DNA of 64,000 nt from Dactylis glomerata (Eukaryota; Streptophyta; Magnoliopsida; Poales; Poaceae), in the NCBI GenBank assembly GCA_007115705.1, contig QXEO01000464.1, positions 10,942,170 to 11,006,169 on the forward strand. Direction: 5' to 3'. The notes under the pieces are model-generated. The model searched no databases. It had not been told where the DNA came from and saw only the letters and a list, made by a program, of their open reading frames with translations. The translations under genes and the position numbers were made by a program. Positions 32,297 through 44,500 of the stretch are shown here, one piece after another. Position 1 is the first letter of the stretch, and every line of letters starts with the position of its first letter.

Positions 32297-32991
32297 TTTG
32301 TCGGGTTCAACTTAAGCTTGAACTGGTTCAGGTTGTCGAAGGTTTCTGCCAAGTCGCTGATTAAAGATTTCTCCTCTCTTGTGGTGATGACTACGTCATC
32401 GATGTAGACTTGTATGTTGCGCCCTATTTGGCTCCCAAGGCAACTTTGCATCATCCTTTGATAAGTTGCCCCTGCATTTTTTAGGCCGAATGGCATCACT
32501 TGGTAGCAAAACACCCCATATGGTGTGATGAAAGCCGTTTTTTCCTCGTCCTCTTTCTTCAGCTTGATCTGGTTGTAGCCAGAATATGCATCCAAAAAGG
32601 AAAGCCTTGCGCAGCACGCTGTTGAATCGATTATTTGATCGATGCGGGGTAAAGGGAAAGGATCCTTTGGACAATGCTTATTGAGAGATGTGTAGTCGAC
32701 ACATACTCTTTGTACGTCTGTGTTCTTCTTGGGTACTATTACTGGGTTCGACACCCAACTCGAAGTTTTGATTTCTCTGATAAATCCCGCATTTTTTAAT
32801 CTGTGCAATTCTGACGCTATTGCCTTCCTCTTGGGTTCATCGAATCGTCGCAATGGTTGCTTGACTGGTTTCGCCTTGGGATCGACATTTAGTGCGTGCT
32901 CGACGAGTTCCCTGGGAACCCCTGGCATGTCCGATGGACACCAGGCGAAGATTTCCCAGCGCTCACGGAGGAACTCGACGAGCGCGCCTTC
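32167..32991 (-). CDS. Gypsy copy A reverse transcriptase part
   Basis: Runs in the same frame as gag-protease but after its TAG, and starts FLRERWEIFAWCPSDMPG. First Met 32926-32928. RT motifs: VNPVIVPKK-like (SNPVIVPKKN), CVDYTSLN, FPLPRIDQ, FLDAYSGYNQI, TPYGVFCYQVMPFGL and the catalytic QVYIDDVVIT. It ends at a stop 32167-32169 because of a one-base shift near 32190; copy B has the same shift. The catalytic residues are intact, but translation would need readthrough of the TAG and then a frame change. Confidence 0.85.
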   Translation of the reverse strand, partial: EGALVEFLRERWEIFAWCPSDMPGVPRELVEHALNVDPKAKPVKQPLRRFDEPKRKAIASELHRLKNAGFIREIKTSSWVSNPVIVPKKNTDVQRVCVDYTSLNKHCPKDPFPLPRIDQIIDSTACCARLSFLDAYSGYNQIKLKKEDEEKTAFITPYGVFCYQVMPFGLKNAGATYQRMMQSCLGSQIGRNIQVYIDDVVITTREEKSLISDLAETFDNLNQFKLKLNPTKCSFGVSAGQLLGFLVSARGIEANPEKIQAILTMGKPMKLHRN

Positions 32992-35874
32992 CTATGCGGG
33001 ATCTAAATTTACCGCAATGGATGTCGTCTTGTTTGGATCCGTAGGGTGGACCTGAATTTTCTTTGAATCTTGCGTTGTGTCGAAAGCCTTATCTGGCAGG
33101 GATCGCCCAACGTCGGGTAGCACATTATGATCTGTTTCTCCTTTGAGCCTCTCGTATTCCGCTGTCATGCCGAAGGTTTGCGCCATCTTGTTGAATTCTC
33201 TGTCGCATGTGTTGGCTACTTCAAAGCTCCCTTGTACTGTTATTGTTCCTTTGGGCCCTGGAATTTTTAACGTGAGATACGCGTAGTGCGGTACTGCCAT
33301 GAATTTTGCAAATGCTGGGCGCCCCAGGATTGCATGATATTGTGACGGCCAGTCCATAACTTCAAACTCCAGTTTCTCTCTTCTATAAGTTTCGCTGCTA
33401 CCAAAGCAGACATCGAGTTCTATTCTTCCCAAAGGGTAGTTCGCTGCTCCTGGTACTATCCCGTGGAAAGAGCAATCTGTTGGCTTCAGACTCGCCGGTG
33501 AGATGCACATAGCCTTCAGTGTTCTAGCATATATTAATATTATGCCGCTCCCTGCATCCATGAACACTCTTCCGATGTCGTACCCTCCTATTTGTGCTTT
33601 TAGAACCATAGGCGAGTGGCCCGGCCTAGGAACTTTACGTGGGTGGTCTGCTCTACTAAACTTGACTGGTTGCTCTGACCATCGTAGGTACTCTGTGGTA
33701 GCTGGTGGTGATGATATTGCTAGGTTCACTTGCCTGGATATGCTCTTTCGCTCTTTTTTCGACTTGGGCACTGGTTGAATCATGGCTGATATGTATACTT
33801 GCGACTCTAGGTGCTTTGGTAATCTTTGACTTTGATATCCTTGACTTCTACGTTTTTCTCCTTGCCTTCCTTCTTGGCTCGAGCCCATGGCACCTTGCAA
33901 CCTTAGGAATGTTCTACAATCCTTCATCTGGTGATTTGAGACCCTTTTCCCGTCGAGGTACGCGTAGTGGATTCGACAAGGTCCGTATAGCATATCCTCA
34001 GCCGAAGGACCAGAGTATCTTGATTTTTCTGTCCCTTTTGCCTGAAATCTCCTACTTTCGTACCCTTCCTCTTCTTCTAGTACATAACCTGCGGCTACCT
34101 GATTTCGCCTTCCTTGGTTACCCCCGCTGCGGTATCGTCTCCTCTGTCGACTTATTCTGTCGACTTCTGGCGAATGTCCTCTTTTATTGTTATACGCATC
34201 CTCTCCATCAGCGAATTTGTTGGCTTGTTCCATTAGCTCAGCTACTGTCGTAGGTCTTGTTCTTCCTATTTCTTCCACAAGATCTGAGCGACGAAGTCCT
34301 TCCGAAAAAGCGTCTATTGCTCGTTCGTCGGAGACGTCCTCTGCTGAATTTTTAATTATACTCCAGCGTTGTATATAAGAACGTAGCGTTTCGCCTTTCC
34401 TTTGCACACATGCTTTAACTTCTTCCAGTGATGCTGGGCGTTTGTAGGTGGAACGAAAATTTCTTGTGAATCGACTTTCGAGTTCCCCCCAGCTTCCAAT
34501 AGATTCGTCGGGTAGCGTGTTCAACCAAGACCGGGCGGCGCCGGTGAGGTGCAGCTGCAAACTTTGCATTGCAGTTGCCTTTGTTCCCCCTAATATCTGC
34601 ACTGCTTGTAGATAATCTGATAACCATAAGGTGGGTACCTGCGACCCGTCGTACTTATTCTGGTCGTGTGGTAGTTTGAATCCTTTAGGTACCCGCGTTC
34701 TGCGAACTCTACGAGTAAAGCATAACGCACCCATATCTTTATCGTCGTCTTCGTAATTCTCTTCCCTCCAAGCATGTCGCGATTTATTTACTCGAGCTTG
34801 TGCTATTATACTTCTTGCATCCTCCTTCTTTTTCTGCTGCTTTTTCTCTTCTAATGACTCGCTATAGTCGCTGTCTGTGCGGTTGTATCTGAACTTCTCT
34901 TTGTGACTTGCCGACTTTATCTCTAGGCCTTGCTCCCTGATCTTTCCTTCTACTATTCCGAGGCTTCGTATCGCGGCTCGGTGCATATCTTCTCGCGGGT
35001 CCCCATGCTCTGGTCTTGTGGCTAGTAAATACGCTTGTGCTGCTGCTAGTGCCGCCTCTGGCGTTTTTTGTATCAGGTCATCTTCCTCCTCTTCTAACTG
35101 TGGGGTGGGGCTCCTCGAGTACCACTCTTCTTTGTCGCGTGCTGTTGCCCCCCTTCTGTGTTTTGGATCTCCACGCCTCTCTCTGCTATATTCTGAGTCT
35201 TCACTATAGTCTTCCCAGTATTCTTCCCTTGATATGCTGTTGTTGTCTTGAAACACCATGTCTCTTTCTTCCCTCAGTTTCTTCTTGTGTTGGTATAGTG
35301 CATACTGATATCCCATTAGAACTTCTCTTCGCGATCCCTCGGGTACTTCTGTACCATGATTAATGGCTGATGTAATCATCCTCCATTCACCAGCCGAGAC
35401 ATGGACTTTCTCTTTTTCCTTTTTGTTGTGATTTTTCACTTTGTCGACTTGCCTGTCGACCCTTTTACTCTCTTCGCTGTTGTTTCCTTCCTCTGCTTCA
35501 GTGATAATAACACATAACTGATGTACTTTGGAGATGCCGCTGCTTCCTACGGCGAAGTCCCTTGCGTTGTTGTGTATCTGACACGCTTTTTCTTCTGAGT
35601 CGAATTTATCCTGAATTTCGTCGCTTTCTGCGATTAATGCTTTTTCCAAGCTGACCGGCGAGTTTACCTCGCTGGAAGAGCCTTCTGATGATTCCAATGC
35701 TTCCTTTGTTTCGGGCTTGCTTGCCGACGGATCTGGCTTTGTCGACTCCGAGAGGCGGGATGAACCCGATGGCCCGATGAGGATGCTCATACTTCCAATT
35801 GTCAGTTCTACCTCTTGACTTCCGTCGACTTCTGGACTGCTGTTGGCTACAAGCGAAAAAGCCGTCGAATTCAT
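32992..35874 (-). CDS. Gypsy copy A gag-protease
   Basis: I chose the ATG at 35872-35874, 37 bases inside from the 5' LTR end; the frame is open further up into the LTR, but that part is leader. About 960 codons, open. A charged N-terminal region is followed by the Gag core (LTGAARSWLNTLPDESIGSW, then RKGETLRSYIQRW), a basic RRRYRSGGNQGRR stretch, then a retropepsin-like domain (FMDAGSGI, later AILGRPAFAKF). No CCHC zinc knuckle was seen. It ends LDPA-TAG directly before the RT frame; copy B has the same stop. Confidence 0.85.
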   Translation of the reverse strand: MNSTAFSLVANSSPEVDGSQEVELTIGSMSILIGPSGSSRLSESTKPDPSASKPETKEALESSEGSSSEVNSPVSLEKALIAESDEIQDKFDSEEKACQIHNNARDFAVGSSGISKVHQLCVIITEAEEGNNSEESKRVDRQVDKVKNHNKKEKEKVHVSAGEWRMITSAINHGTEVPEGSRREVLMGYQYALYQHKKKLREERDMVFQDNNSISREEYWEDYSEDSEYSRERRGDPKHRRGATARDKEEWYSRSPTPQLEEEEDDLIQKTPEAALAAAQAYLLATRPEHGDPREDMHRAAIRSLGIVEGKIREQGLEIKSASHKEKFRYNRTDSDYSESLEEKKQQKKKEDARSIIAQARVNKSRHAWREENYEDDDKDMGALCFTRRVRRTRVPKGFKLPHDQNKYDGSQVPTLWLSDYLQAVQILGGTKATAMQSLQLHLTGAARSWLNTLPDESIGSWGELESRFTRNFRSTYKRPASLEEVKACVQRKGETLRSYIQRWSIIKNSAEDVSDERAIDAFSEGLRRSDLVEEIGRTRPTTVAELMEQANKFADGEDAYNNKRGHSPEVDRISRQRRRYRSGGNQGRRNQVAAGYVLEEEEGYESRRFQAKGTEKSRYSGPSAEDMLYGPCRIHYAYLDGKRVSNHQMKDCRTFLRLQGAMGSSQEGRQGEKRRSQGYQSQRLPKHLESQVYISAMIQPVPKSKKERKSISRQVNLAISSPPATTEYLRWSEQPVKFSRADHPRKVPRPGHSPMVLKAQIGGYDIGRVFMDAGSGIILIYARTLKAMCISPASLKPTDCSFHGIVPGAANYPLGRIELDVCFGSSETYRREKLEFEVMDWPSQYHAILGRPAFAKFMAVPHYAYLTLKIPGPKGTITVQGSFEVANTCDREFNKMAQTFGMTAEYERLKGETDHNVLPDVGRSLPDKAFDTTQDSKKIQVHPTDPNKTTSIAVNLDPA

Positions 35875-35911
35875 GATTCCAACGCCCAGAGTCCCCACGG
35901 TCGGCGCCAAT

Positions 35912-36247
35912 TGACGAGGGGTTAACTCGACAAATGTCCTAAATGAAGGACTTAGGATCGGGGAGATAGGGCGTCGGGTGAACTCGAAGGTAAAGTTAGT
36001 CGAAATAAGTGTGTATCGAAAGTAAACTTGGGTATTCAACCTGGCTTGCTTTCAATCTGCCCTCCACCGTCCTCTCCTGGCCCCTATATATAGGTAGCCA
36101 GGTCTCGAGGATCGGGTCGGGTTCGATACAGATTACAAATATCGACATACGGTAATAACTCGTATTCGACTATCATTACAGTTGGGCCTAGCTTAACGGG
36201 CCTCAGGGGTACTCAACTAACGGGCTCTAGTAATTATACCCTTGTCA
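35912..36247 (-). repeat. 5' LTR of gypsy copy A
   Basis: 336 bp, next to the primer site (35893-35911 on the minus strand reads TTGGCGCCGACCG...). CTTGA follows at 36248-36252. Confidence 0.93.
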
Positions 36248-38274
36248 CTTGATGACTTGATCGTATTGCTATTCGTACTATGGGTGTGAGTGTTCATCAC
36301 ATCATTCTTCTAATGATATGACCCCGTTATTAACAACATCCAATATTCATGATCAGGAAACCTTGATCATCAGTTAATCAACGAGCTAATATAAAAGAGA
36401 GGCTTTACTAGGAACCTTTTTAGTTTATTAATCACACAAGTATTAATGTTTCCGATTAATACAATTCTAGCATGAGAAATAAACATTTATCATAAACATG
36501 GAATATGATAGTAACCACTTTATTATTGCCTCTCGGGCATATTCCCTTCATCCCGGATGCAAGACGAAGACCGAAGGAGAGCCGGAGGGGGGCCAGGGAC
36601 CCACCACACTAGTGGGTGGCGCGCCCCTGGCCCGCGCCACCACATGGTGTGGGGGCCCTGGTCCACCTCTGACATCGCTTGTCCGCCTATTTAAAGCCTC
36701 TGTCGCGAAAACCCTAAATCAATCGGCGTTTTCCCAGTAAAGTTCCGCAGCGTCGCCGCTGTCGAAGACCAATTTCGGGGGACAGAAGTCTCTGTTCCGG
36801 CACCTTGCCAGGACAGGGAAGTGCCCCCGGAGCCATCTCCATCGACTCCATCCACCGCCATCTCCATCGACTTCACCGCCATCTCCATCAACGTTGTTGT
36901 CTCCAATGATGAGGAGGGAGTAGTTCTCCCCCGGGGCCGAGGGCTCTACCGGTAGCTATGTGGTTCACCTCTCTCTCCCATGATGTGATCTATATGTGAT
37001 CATAAGCTTTGTATCTAGTTGAATTGGTAGATTCTATTCTTCATATATTATGCTACTCCAGTGCTTTATTATTGTAATCTCTGGAGACACCTTGTACCAT
37101 GATGTGATGGTGACAGTGTGCACATTATGTGTGTCTCTTTGGCTAGTGTCTCTATGAATTGTTGGTGTTTGTTGGAACCATCTAGTGCGCTCAAGGTGAT
37201 AGTATGGGGCAATCTAATTTGGAGAAATGCGAACTTTGAGGAGTGCTTCGTAGCCCTACACATGATTAGTGTTCATTATCCATCGGAGAATAGTTTAGAA
37301 TGGCATAGTGAAGATAGATATTTATGTGTTAAATTATGTTACCTTTGTTGAGAGTGTCCACTAGTGAAAGTATGATCCCTAGGCCTTGTTTCTAAGCATT
37401 GAAGCACCGTTTACATTCATTTCTGTTACATGTTTGCTCGCAGCGAAAATTTATTTCAGATTGCATTTACTACTTATAATCATCCATATTACTTGTATTT
37501 CACTATCTCTTCGCTGAACTAGTGCACCTTGATACGTCTCAAACGTATCTATAATTTTTGATGCTCCATGCTTGTTTTTACACCATTTGCCTTGTGTTTC
37601 GTTACACTTCGTGGCATTTTTATGCTATTTCCGGAACTAACCTATTGACAAGATGCCACAATGCCAGTTACCTGTTTTCTGCTGTTTTTGTGTTTCAGAA
37701 AAGCTACACAGGAAATATTCTCGGAATTGGACGAAACAAGTTCGGAAACTCCTATTTTTCCCGGACGGAGGACGAGGACCAAACGGGAGCCGGAGAGGGG
37801 CCAGAGGCTGGCCAGACCACAGGGGGGCGCGGCCCAGCCCCTAGCCGCGCCCATCCATGGTGAGGTCGCCTGGTCCACCTCCTGACGATGCCCCTTCGCC
37901 TATAATAAGCCTCCCGATGGAAAACCCTAAAGGAATCGGCGAAATTTCCAGAACAGTTCCGCAGCTCCGCCGCCGCCACCGACGAATTTTGGGGGACAGA
38001 AGTCTCTGTTCCGGCACCCTGCTAGGACAGGGAAGTGCCCCCGAAACCATCTCCATCGGTCACCATCGCCGTCTTCGCCGTCTCCATCGACCTCACCGCC
38101 ATTTCCATCAACCTTGCTGTCTTCTATGATGAGGAGGGAGTAGTTCTCCCCCGGGGCTGAGGGCTCTACCGGTAGCTATGTGGTTCATCTCTGTCTCACA
38201 TGATGTGATCTTTATGTGATCGTGAGCTTTGTATCTAGTTGAATTGGTAGATGCTATTATTCAGATATTATGCT

Positions 38275-38610
38275 TGACAAGGGTATAATTACTAGAGCCC
38301 GTTAGTTGAGTACTCCTGAGGCCCGTTAAGCTAGGCCCAACTGTAATGATAGTCGAATACGAGTTATTACCGTATGTCGATATTTGTAATCTGTATCGAA
38401 CCCGACCCGATTCTCGAGACCTGGCCACCTATATATAGGGGCCAGGAGAGGACGGTGGAGGGCAGATTGAAAGCAAGCCAGGTTGAATACCCAAGTTTAC
38501 TTTCGATACACACTTATTTCGACTAACTTTACCTTCGAGTTCATCCGACGCCCTATCTCCCCGATCCTAAGTCCTTCATTTAGGACATTTGTCGAGTTAA
38601 CCCCTCGTCA
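38275..38610 (+). repeat. 5' LTR of gypsy copy B
   Basis: Contains CTATATATAGG at about 38429-38439, a TATA box. It ends CTCGTCA and is followed by the primer site ATTGGCGCCGACCGTGGGGA. Confidence 0.93.
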
Positions 38611-38647
38611 ATTGGCGCCGACCGTGGGGACTCTGGGCGTTGGAATC

Positions 38648-41530
38648 ATGAATTCGACGGCTTTTTCGCTTGTAGCCAACAGCAGTCCAGAAGTCGACGG
38701 AAGTCAAGAGGTAGAACTGACAATTGGAAGTATGAGCATCCTCATCGGGCCATCGGGTTCATCCCGCCTCTCGGAGTCGACAAAGCCAGATCCGTCGGCA
38801 AGCAAGCCCGAAACAAAGGAAGCATTGGAATCATCAGAAGGCTCTTCCAGCGAGGTAAACTCGCCGGTCAGCTTGGAAAAAGCATTAATCGCAGAAAGCG
38901 ACGAAATTCAGGAAAAATTCGACTCAGAAGAAAAAGTGTGTCAGATACACAACAACGCAAGGGACTTCACCGTAGGAAGCAGCGGCGTCTCCAAAGTACA
39001 TCAGTTATGTGTTATTATCACTGAAGCAGAGGAAGGAAACAACAGCGAAGAGAGTAAAAGGGTCGACAGGCAAGTCGACAAAGTGAAAAATCACAACAAA
39101 AAGGAAAAAGAGAAAGTCCATGTCTCGGCTGGTGAATGGAGGATGATTACATCAGCCATTAATCATGGTACAGAAGTACCCGAGGGATCGCGAAGAGAAG
39201 TTCTAATGGGATATCAGTATGCACTATACCAACACAAGAAGAAACTGAGGGAGGAAAGAGACATGGTGTTTCAAGACAACAACAGTATATCAAGGGAAGA
39301 ATACTGGGAAGACTATAGTGAAGACTCAGAATATAGCAGAGAGAGGCGTGGAGATCCAAAACACGGAAAGGGGGCAACAGCACGCGACAGAGAAGAGGGG
39401 TACTCGAGGAGCCCCACCCCACAGTTAGAAGAGGAGGAAGATGACCTGATACAAAAAACGCCAGAGGCGGCACTAGCAGCAGCACAAGCGTATTTACTAG
39501 CCACAAGACCAGAGCATGGGGACCCGTGAGAAGATATGCACCGAGCCGCGATACGAAGCCTCGGAATAGTAGAAGGAAAGATCAGGGAGCAAGGCCTAGA
39601 GATAAAGTCGGCAAGTCACAAAGAGAAGTTCAGATACAACCGCACAGACAGCGACTATAGCGAGTCATTAGAAGAGAAAAAGCAGCAGAAAAAGAAGGAG
39701 GATGCAAGAAGTATAATAGCACAAGCTCGAGTAAATAAATCGCGACATGCTTGGAGGGAAGAGAATTACGAGGACGACGATAAAGATATGGGTGCGTTAT
39801 GCTTTACTCGTAGAGTTCGCAGAACGCGGGTACCTAAAGGATTCAAACTACCACACGACCAGAATAAGTACGACGGGTCGCAGGAACCCACCTTATGGTT
39901 ATCAGATTATCTACAAGCAGTGCAGATATTAGGGGGAACAAAGGCGACTGCAATGCAAAGTTTGCAGCTGCACCTCACCGGCGCCGCCCGGTCTTGGTTG
40001 AACACGCTACCCGACGAATCTATTGGAAGCTGGGGGGAACTCGAAAGTCGATTCACAAGAAATTTTTGTTCCACCTACAAACGCCCAGCATCACTGGAAG
40101 AAGTTAAAGCATATGTGCAAAGGAAAGGCGAAACGCTACGTTCTTATATACAACGCTGGAGTATAATTAAAAATTCAGCAGAGGACGTCTCCGACGAACG
40201 AGCAATAGACGCTTTTTCGGAAGGACTTCGTCGCTCAGATCTTGTGGGAGAAATAGGAAGAACAAGACCTACGACAGTAGCTGAGCTAATGGAACAAGCC
40301 AACAAATTCGCTGATGGAGAGGACGCGTATAACAATAAAAGAGGACGTTCGCCAGAAGTCGACAGAATAAGTCGACAGAGGAGACGATACCGCAGCGGGG
40401 GTAACCAAGGAAGGCGAAATCAGGTAGCCGCAGGTTATGTACTAGAAGAAGAGGAAGGGTACGAAAGTAGGAGATTTTAGGCAAAAGGGACAGAAAAATC
40501 AAGATACTCTGGTCCTTCGGCTGAGGATATGCTATACGGACCTTGTCGAATCCACTACGCGTACCTCGACGGGAAAAGGGTCTCAAATCACCAGATGAAG
40601 GATTGTAGAACATTCCTAAGGTTGCAAGGTGCCATGGGCTCGAGCCAAGAAGGAAGGCAAGGAGAAAAACGTAGAAGTCAAGGATATCAAAGTCAAAGAT
40701 TACCAAAGCACCTAGAGTCGCAAGTATACATATCAGCCATCATTCAACCAGTGCCCAAGTCGAAAAAAGAGCGAAAGAGCATATCCAGGCAAGTGAACCT
40801 AGCAATATCATCACCACCAGCTACCACAGAGTACCTACGATGGTCAGAGCAACCAGTCAAGTTTAGTAGAGCAGACCACCCACGGAAAGTTCCTAGGCCG
40901 GGCCACTCACCTATGGTTCTAAAAGCACAAATAGGAGGGTACGACATCGGAAGAGTGTTCATGGATGCAGGGAGCGGCATAAACTTAATATATGCTAGAA
41001 CACTGAAGGCTATGTGCATCTCACCGGCGAGTCGGAAGCCAACAGATTGCTCTTTCCACGGGATAGTACCAGGAGCAGCGAACTACCCTTTGGGAAGAAT
41101 AGAACTCGATGTCTGCTTTGGTAGCAGCGAAAATTATAGAAGAGAGAAACTGGAGTTCGAAGTTATGGACTGGCCGTCACAATATCATGCAATCCTGGGG
41201 CGCCCAGCATTTGCAAAATTCATGGCAGTACCGCACTACGCGTATCTCACGTTAAAAATTCCAGGGCCCAAAGGAACAATAACAGTACAAGGGAGCTTTG
41301 AAGTAGCCAACACATGCGACAGAGAATTCAACAAGATGGCGCAAACCTTCGGCATGACAGCGGAATACGAGAGGCTCAAAGGAGAAACAGATCATAATGT
41401 GCTACCCGACGTTGGGCGATCCCTGCCAGATAAGGCTTTCGACACAACGCAAGATTCAAAGAAAATTCAGGTCCACCCTACGGATCCAAACAAGACGACA
41501 TCCATTGCGGTAAATTTAGATCCCGCATAG
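38648..41530 (+). pseudogene. Gypsy copy B gag-protease, two extra stops
   Basis: The same protein as in copy A, with Met at 38648. TGA at 39527-39529 (CGA in copy A) and TAG at 40478-40480 (CAG in copy A) break it; all parts remain in one frame. The protease motif reads FMDAGSGIN. It ends at the TAG 41528-41530 that copy A shares. Confidence 0.9.
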
Positions 41531-44500
41531 GAAGGCGCGCTCGTCGAGTTCCTCCGTGAGCGCTGGGAAATCTTCGCCTGGTGTCCATCGGACATGCCAG
41601 GGGTTCCCAGGGAACTCGTCGAGCACGCACTAAATGTCGATCCCAAGGCGAAACCAGTCAAGCAACCATTGCGACGATTCGATGAACCCAAGAGGAAGGC
41701 AATAGCGTCAGAATTGCATAGATTAGAAAAGGCGGGATTTATCAGAGAAATCAAAACTTCGAGTTGGGTGTCGAACCCAGTAATAGTACCCAAGAAGAAC
41801 ACAGACGTACAAAGAGTATGTGTCGACTACACATCTCTCAATAAGCATTGTCCAAAGGATCCGTTCCCTTTACCCCGCATCGATCAAATAATCGATTCAA
41901 CAGCGGGCTGCGCAAGGCTTTCCTTTTTGGATGCATATTCTGGCTACAACCAGATCAAGCTGAAGAAAGAGGACGAGGAAAAAATGGCTTTCATCACACC
42001 ATATGGGGTGTTTTGCTACCAAGTGATGCCATTCGGCCTAAAAAATGCAGGGGCAACTTATCAAAGGATGATGCAAAGTTGCCTTGGGAGCCAAATAGGG
42101 CGCAACATACAAGTCTACATCGATGACGTAGTCATCACCACAAGAGAGGAGAAATCTTTAATCAGCGACTTGGCAGAAACCTTCGACAACCTGAACCAGT
42201 TCAAGCTTAAGTTGAACCCGACAAAGTGTTCCTTCGGAGTTTCAGCAGGGCAACTTTTGGGATTCTTGGTATCAGCACGAGGAATAGAGGCAAATCCAGA
42301 GAAAATTCAAGCAATTCTAACAATGGGGAAACCCACGAAACTCCACAGAAATTAGTAGGACGAGTCGCGGCATTAAGTCGTTTCGTTGCTCGACTAGGGG
42401 AGAAGGCGCTTCCTTTTTATGCACTTATGAAGAAGTCAGACGACAAATTTGAGTGGACAGAAGAAGCAGACGCAGCGTTTGCGCAGTTGAAAAAAGTGCT
42501 TTCCACGCCGCCAGTGCTGGTCGCACCTAAAGAAAAAGAGCCACTACTACTGTACATCGCCGCAACCCATCAGGTGGTAAGTACAGTTCTAGTAGTCGAA
42601 AGAAGTGAAGAAGGCAAAGCTCATGGCGTCCAGAGACCGGTGTATTTCATCAGCGAAGTGCTATCTCCAACCAAACAGAGGTACCCGCATTACCAGAAGC
42701 TGGCGTACAATGTCTTCACTACTGCACGAAAATTACGACAGTATTTTACTGTGCACCCAATTATAGTGGTCAATGAAGCACCACTATCGAACATATTGAA
42801 CAACCCTTTAGCAACAGGCCGTGTCTCTTTGTGGGGAATCGAGTTATCTCCCATGGACATCATGTACGAAAAAAGGAAGGCGATCAAGTCACAAATTTTG
42901 CCAGATTTTACAGCAGAGTGGCTCGAGCTGCAAAGCACGGGACCACCAGATTTATCGAGTACTTGGACAATGTACTTCGATGGTTCAAAGCGAGTCCAAG
43001 GAGCAGGCGCAGGAGTAGTATTAATATCGCCTCATGGCGACAAATTAAAGTATGTCTTACGGATGAGCTTCCCGCAGGCTTCTAACAATGAAGCGGAGTA
43101 CGAGGCTTTGTTGCACGGAATGAAGATGGCTAAAGCTTGTGGAGCAACTCGCCTAAAGATATTTGGAGACTCTAACCTTGTTGTCTAGCAAGTTATGAAC
43201 AGGTGTGACACAATCAATGACAACATGATGGCTTACAAGAATTTGTACCATTATCTAGAAGGAACGTTCGATGGATGCGAAGTCTCTCATGTCAGCAGGA
43301 ACAGCAATGAGGAAGCCGACACTTTAGCAAATATTGGATCACAATGCTTACCTGTACCATCTGGAGTATTTTGGGAAGAAATAGCGGAAAGGTCAATAAA
43401 AAGTGCTAAAAGTTCGACTACCACGGCAGGCTCGGGGGCTATGACAGAGCCAGAGGAGGTCATGATGATAGAAGAAACATGGATGCAGCCATATCTTGCG
43501 TACATGATAAATAAAAAGCTACCAGAAGATGCAGTGGAGGCTAAGAGGATAACTCGAAGAGCGAAAGCGTTTGTCGTGATTGAAGGAAAACTATACAAGA
43601 GAAGTATTACAGGCGTTTTACAACGCTGTGTCACACCCCAGGAAGGGCAAACAATATTGAAAGACATACACGGCGGAGTATGTGGCCATCACGCCAGCAG
43701 CAGAGCAATAGCGGCAAAAGCTTTTCGAGCGGGATTCTATTGGCTAACAGCCATCGAGGACGCAAAAGATATAGTTCGAAAGTGTGAAGCATGTCAAAGG
43801 TTTGCATCCAGACCGCACGCACCAGCAGCGGAGCTACAAACAATACCATTATCCTGGCCCTTCGCACAATGGGGTCTTGACATGGTGGGAAAGCTGCACA
43901 AATCTTGGCCAGGAGGGCATGTCTACATGCTAGTAGCAGTCGATAAATTCACCAAATGGGTGGAAGCAGCTCCAGTAACAACTCAAGATTCTACAGCAGC
44001 AATCAGCTTCATCAAGTCGATAGTTTTTCGTTTTGGTGTACCACACAGCATCATCACAGACAATGGGACAAATTTTACTTCAAAAGAATTCAAAAGTTAC
44101 TGCGAAGGATTGGGGATCAAGCTTAAATTTGCATCTGTGGCGCACCCGAAGACAAACGGGCAAGTCGAAAAAGCCAATGGCCTGATAAGTAGTGGAATAA
44201 AAAAGAGGCTTTTAGCACCTCTCGAGAAAGCCAAGAGCGCTTGGGTAGAAGAATTGCCCTCCGTTCTTTGGAGTCTAAGAACTACGCCTAATGCAGCAAC
44301 TCAAGAAACTCCTTTCTTCCTGGTCCATGGCGCAGAAGCCGTGCTTCCAGTCGAGGTTACACACGAGGCTCCAAGAGTGACGGCATATGACGAGGCGACA
44401 TCGACAGAAGCATTGCAAGACGACGTCGATGCGCTAGATGAAGCAAGAGACAAAGCATTAGAAAGGGCTACGCAATATCAGCAAAGCTTACGAAACTACC

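Larger units (their letters stand above)
27428..36247 (-). mobile_element. Ty3/gypsy (Tat-like) element, copy A, complete
   Basis: Both LTRs are 336 bp (27428-27763 and 35912-36247). CTTGA lies at 27423-27427 and 36248-36252. The minus-strand order is LTR, primer site (TTGGCGCCGACCGTGGGGA), gag-protease, RT, RNase H, integrase, an antisense gene, LTR, which is the Ty3/gypsy order. By eye the two LTRs differ at three positions, so the insertion is young. Sequences such as FAWCPSDMPGVPRE fit the Tat/RIRE2-like group, where extra ORFs near the 3' end are known. Confidence 0.93.
26052..36550 (-). mobile_element. BARE/Angela-like copia solo LTR, interrupted by gypsy copy A
   Basis: TCCCG stands at 26047-26051 and 36551-36555. 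Read on the minus strand the LTR starts TGAAGGGAATATGCCCGAG and ends CATGCTACAAACCCATCA, as in BARE/Angela relatives. Without the gypsy insertion its length is about 1.67 kb, normal for that group. No internal region remains. It carries a 20-bp triplicate at 26568-26627. Confidence 0.88.
25820..37529 (+). mobile_element. Plus-strand LTR of the gag-only family, interrupted by a copia solo LTR
   Basis: Starts TGATACGTCTC at 25820 and runs to 26051, then resumes at 36556 and runs to 37529 (AGTGCACCT), where another LTR of the same family begins. It follows the 24399-25819 coding fragment directly, so it is probably that element's 3' LTR. TATTTAAAG near 36688 is its TATA-like box. Confidence 0.8.

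Noticed and set aside
34981..35363. Plus-strand ORFs opposite gag in gypsy copy A, and their mirror images in copy B
   Set aside because: Shadows of the gag frame on the other strand; no promoter and no domain, unlike the AT-hook/B3 gene.
36248..38274. A host gene between the two gypsy copies
   Set aside because: The whole spacer is accounted for by copia LTR and two gag-only family LTR pieces.
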